Assembly: GCA_005883365.1 (NCBI GenBank)
Contig: VAXA01000011.1
Span: 1 to 23,698, forward strand
Length of the DNA: 23,698 nucleotides
Direction of reading: 5' to 3'
Origin: Actinomycetota bacterium
GTDB lineage: Bacteria; Actinomycetota; Thermoleophilia; Gaiellales; Gaiellaceae
A model generated the notes under the pieces. That model made no database searches and was not told where the DNA came from. It worked only from the letters and a program-made list of their open reading frames with translations. This document shows positions 21,753 through 23,698 of this stretch, one piece after another. The position numbers were made by a program, and so were the translations under genes. Within the stretch, counting starts at the first letter, position 1; every line of letters starts with the position of its first letter.

Positions 21753-22664
21753 TCAGAACCAGCGATTGCGCCGGAACCACCAGAGCTGTAGCCCGGTCGT
21801 GACGACGATCACTCCCCACACGTAGGCGTATCCGAGGTGCCACCGGAGCTCGGGGATGTTGACGAAGTTCTGGCCGTAGAGGCCGACGATGAAGGTGGGG
21901 AGGAGCAGGAGTGCCGCGATCACCGTCAGCCGCTTCATCACGTCGTTCTGGTCGTTCGCGATCTTCGCCTGCTGGTAGTCGCGGACACCGGCGAGCAGGT
22001 CGCGGGCGAGGTCGAGCCCGTCCGATGCGCGCAGGAACTTGTCGTAGGCGGCGTTGAAGGCGACCTCGACGTCGTGCGGAAAGACCTCGGGGCCGTCCTC
22101 GACCTCGACCGTCCCGTCGATCACGCGGCGCACCGCGTCGCGCATCGGGCTGAGGGTGCGCCGGATGTGGAGGAGGTCGTGGCGGAGCGTCGAGATGCGA
22201 GCACGCGTGAGCTCGGCCTGCTGCGTTTCGACCCGGTCCTCGAGCTCGTCGATCTCGTCGTCCAGCGCGTCGACGAGGTCGAGGTAGCGCTCGGCTATCT
22301 CGTCGAGAAGGCGATATGCGAGCAGCCCGGCCGAATCCTCCGGCTTCTCGGTCTTCTGCACCACGGCGACGTCGCAGGCGGGCCTTCCGCCCGGCGGCGT
22401 CTTGCGGACGGTGAGGAGCGTCTCGTGGGTGAGGACGAGGTCGATCTCCTGGTAGTAGACGCTGTCCTCCTCGGGCACGGCGACGGCGATGAGGAAGACG
22501 CCGAAGACATAGTCGCCGTGTCCCTGGAGGGTGGGTCTCGGCTCATCCTCGTGCTCCGGTGGCGCGAGCAGCCGTTCGAGCGCGGTCTCCTCGAGCTCAC
22601 GCGGAGCCTTCGCGCGCAACTCCTCGGGACTCGGGTCGAGCAGGTCGATCCAGGTCGCGGCCAT
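21753..22664 (-). CDS. CorA-like divalent cation transporter with GQN in place of GMN
   Basis: The 303-residue protein has the CorA plan. A cytoplasmic alpha/beta domain (residues 1-120) is followed by a long charged helix (DEIAERYLDLVDALDDEIDELEDRV and onward, about 120-240). Two C-terminal membrane segments follow, VMKRLTVIAALLLLPTFIVGLYG and AYVWGVIVVTTGLQLWWF. The tail ends in the basic RRNRWF typical of CorA. The pore-mouth signature, nearly always YGMN in magnesium transporters, reads YGQN here (Q265). Members with a changed signature can carry other ions, so magnesium specificity is doubtful. The ATG at 22664 has no -10 box at leaderless spacing, so it is probably transcribed with trxB. 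Confidence 0.9.
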   Translation of the reverse strand: MAATWIDLLDPSPEELRAKAPRELEETALERLLAPPEHEDEPRPTLQGHGDYVFGVFLIAVAVPEEDSVYYQEIDLVLTHETLLTVRKTPPGGRPACDVAVVQKTEKPEDSAGLLAYRLLDEIAERYLDLVDALDDEIDELEDRVETQQAELTRARISTLRHDLLHIRRTLSPMRDAVRRVIDGTVEVEDGPEVFPHDVEVAFNAAYDKFLRASDGLDLARDLLAGVRDYQQAKIANDQNDVMKRLTVIAALLLLPTFIVGLYGQNFVNIPELRWHLGYAYVWGVIVVTTGLQLWWFRRNRWF

Positions 22665-22691
22665 CGCGGCGCGAATTCGCCGTCGAGCTCA

Positions 22692-22708
22692 CGAAGCCTT
22701 CGGCTTCG
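22692..22708 (-). terminator. Hairpin after trxB
   Basis: CGAAGCC-TTC-GGCTTCG is a perfect 7-bp inverted repeat with a 3-nt loop, starting 4 nt after the trxB stop on the minus strand. No T-run follows. It may be a weak or factor-assisted terminator that lowers corA expression, or an mRNA-stabilising hairpin. Confidence 0.4.
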
Positions 22709-22712
22709 CCCG

Positions 22713-23690
22713 CTATCGCACAGGCTCGGCTTCGGGCCGCGGGGCGGTTAGGGCGGTGCCGGTGTGGCCTTCCTCGGCGAGGAACCGCTCGGCGTCGAGC
22801 GCCGCCATACAGCCGCTGCCGGCGGCCGTGACCGCCTGCCGGTAGACGTGATCCTGGACGTCGCCGGCCGCGAAGACGCCGGGGACGTTCGTCTCGGTTG
22901 TGCCCGGCTTGGTCACGAGGTAGCCGTTCGGGTCGTGGTCGAGCTGGTCGACGAACAGCTTCGTGTTCGGGTCGTGGCCGATCGCGACGAAGAGCGCGCC
23001 GGCCTCCGCCTCCTCTGTCTCGCCGGTCTCGGTGTTCAGGAGCCGGAGCCCGCTGATCGAATCCTCGCCGAGCACCTCCTCCACGACGTACGGAGTCTTG
23101 AACTCGATCTTCTCGTTGTCGCGTGCCCGGTCGACCGTGATCTGCGAGGCGCGGAACTCGTTGCGCCGGTGGACGAGCGTCACCTTGTAGCCGAAGCGCG
23201 TGAGGAACAGGGCCTCCTCGAGCGCGGAGTCGCCGCCGCCGACGACGACGATGTGCTTGTCCCGGAAGAAGGCGCCGTCGCACGTCGCGCAGGCCGACAC
23301 GCCGCGTCCCTTCAGCCGCTCCTCGGACTCGATCCCGAGCCAGCGGGCGGTCGCGCCGGTGGCGACGATGACCGACCGCGCGCGGTACTCCTCGTCCTCG
23401 ACCCAGACGCGGAACGGCCGCTCCGAGAAGTCGACCCTGGTCACGTCGTCGGTGACGAATTCGGTGCCGAAGCGCTCGGCCTGGTGCCGGAACTCGGCCA
23501 TCATCTCCGGGCCCATGATCCCATCGGGGTAGCCCGGGTAGTTCTCGACGTCGCTCGTGATCATGAGCTGGCCGCCCCAGCTGAAGCCCTCGATCACGAG
23601 CGGCTTGAGGTTCGCGCGCGCAGCGTAAAGGGCCGCGGTGTAACCCGCAGGCCCTCCGCCGATCACGATCACGTCATGTACGTCGCTCAT
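22713..23690 (-). CDS. trxB: Thioredoxin reductase
   Basis: The 325-residue protein shows every signature of low-molecular-weight thioredoxin reductase. The FAD loop is IVIGGGPAGYTAALYAARA (8-26), with GGQLMITSDVENYPGYP next. The redox pair is C134-A-T-C137 in SACATCDGAFF. The NADPH loop is VVVGGGDSALEEALFLTRFG, and the second FAD motif is GVFAAGDVQDHVYRQAVTAAGSGCMAAL. It transfers electrons from NADPH through FAD to thioredoxin. The ATG at 23690 has AGGA 4 nt upstream (spacer ATCA), but only 8 bases of upstream sequence are in the window. No thioredoxin gene lies downstream; the next gene is the CorA-like transporter after 48 bp. Confidence 0.96.
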   Translation of the reverse strand: MSDVHDVIVIGGGPAGYTAALYAARANLKPLVIEGFSWGGQLMITSDVENYPGYPDGIMGPEMMAEFRHQAERFGTEFVTDDVTRVDFSERPFRVWVEDEEYRARSVIVATGATARWLGIESEERLKGRGVSACATCDGAFFRDKHIVVVGGGDSALEEALFLTRFGYKVTLVHRRNEFRASQITVDRARDNEKIEFKTPYVVEEVLGEDSISGLRLLNTETGETEEAEAGALFVAIGHDPNTKLFVDQLDHDPNGYLVTKPGTTETNVPGVFAAGDVQDHVYRQAVTAAGSGCMAALDAERFLAEEGHTGTALTAPRPEAEPVR

Positions 23691-23698
23691 TGATTCCT

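Noticed and set aside
1..23698. CRISPR arrays, insertion sequences, tRNA or rRNA genes
   Set aside because: Reading through the window showed no regularly spaced repeats, transposase motifs, tRNA-like cloverleaf with CCA end or rRNA-like sequence.

Overview
The window is a densely packed, very GC-rich bacterial chromosome segment. By eye roughly two thirds of bases are G or C; this was not counted. Many genes start with GTG or TTG, and most transcription units have a TANNNT -10 box only 6-8 nt before the start codon, the hallmark of leaderless transcription in Actinobacteria. Gene content and protein style (split three-gene transhydrogenase, AddAB-type repair, YifB-DprA pair) suggest a deep-branching actinobacterium of the Thermoleophilia/Gaiellales/Solirubrobacterales kind. 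That placement is inference. No phage, transposon, CRISPR array, tRNA or rRNA was seen, and there is no gene-free stretch above 300 bases.

Layout. 1-342: 3' end of a DNA methyltransferase-like gene. 382-1630: three small single genes (SRPBCC protein, small membrane protein on the minus strand, SnoaL-like protein). 1696-4111: yifB and dprA, overlapping. 4120-7266 (minus): pntAA-pntAB-pntB followed by a coupled VOC-fold gene. 7287-9376: DedA membrane protein, an overlapping lipoprotein phosphoesterase, and an HD-GYP-type phosphohydrolase. 9382-10455 (minus): isocitrate/isopropylmalate-type dehydrogenase. 10512-11812: topoisomerase IB and a 66-aa zinc-ribbon protein. 11856-19470: a repair operon, addB-addA-nth-methyltransferase, with every junction overlapping. 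19463-20004 (minus): algH/yqgE, broken by one frameshift. 20120-21274: CPA2-type cation:proton antiporter behind a structured leader RNA. 21282-23690 (minus): zinc-ribbon/PAS protein, CorA-like transporter with a changed GMN motif, and thioredoxin reductase.

How the genes fit together. Two loci process DNA: YifB/DprA handle incoming single strands, and AddAB plus endonuclease III repair breaks and oxidised bases. PntAB (NADPH supply) and TrxB (NADPH use) serve redox balance. DedA, CorA and the antiporter move lipids or ions across the membrane.

I see no clear novel defence or mobile system. The best leads are the structured leader of the antiporter gene (possibly an nhaA-I-like ion riboswitch), the 20-bp symmetric divergent promoter between pntAA and dedA, the window-wide leaderless promoter pattern, an AddAB pair in which both nuclease domains carry four-cysteine signatures, and the single-base break in algH.
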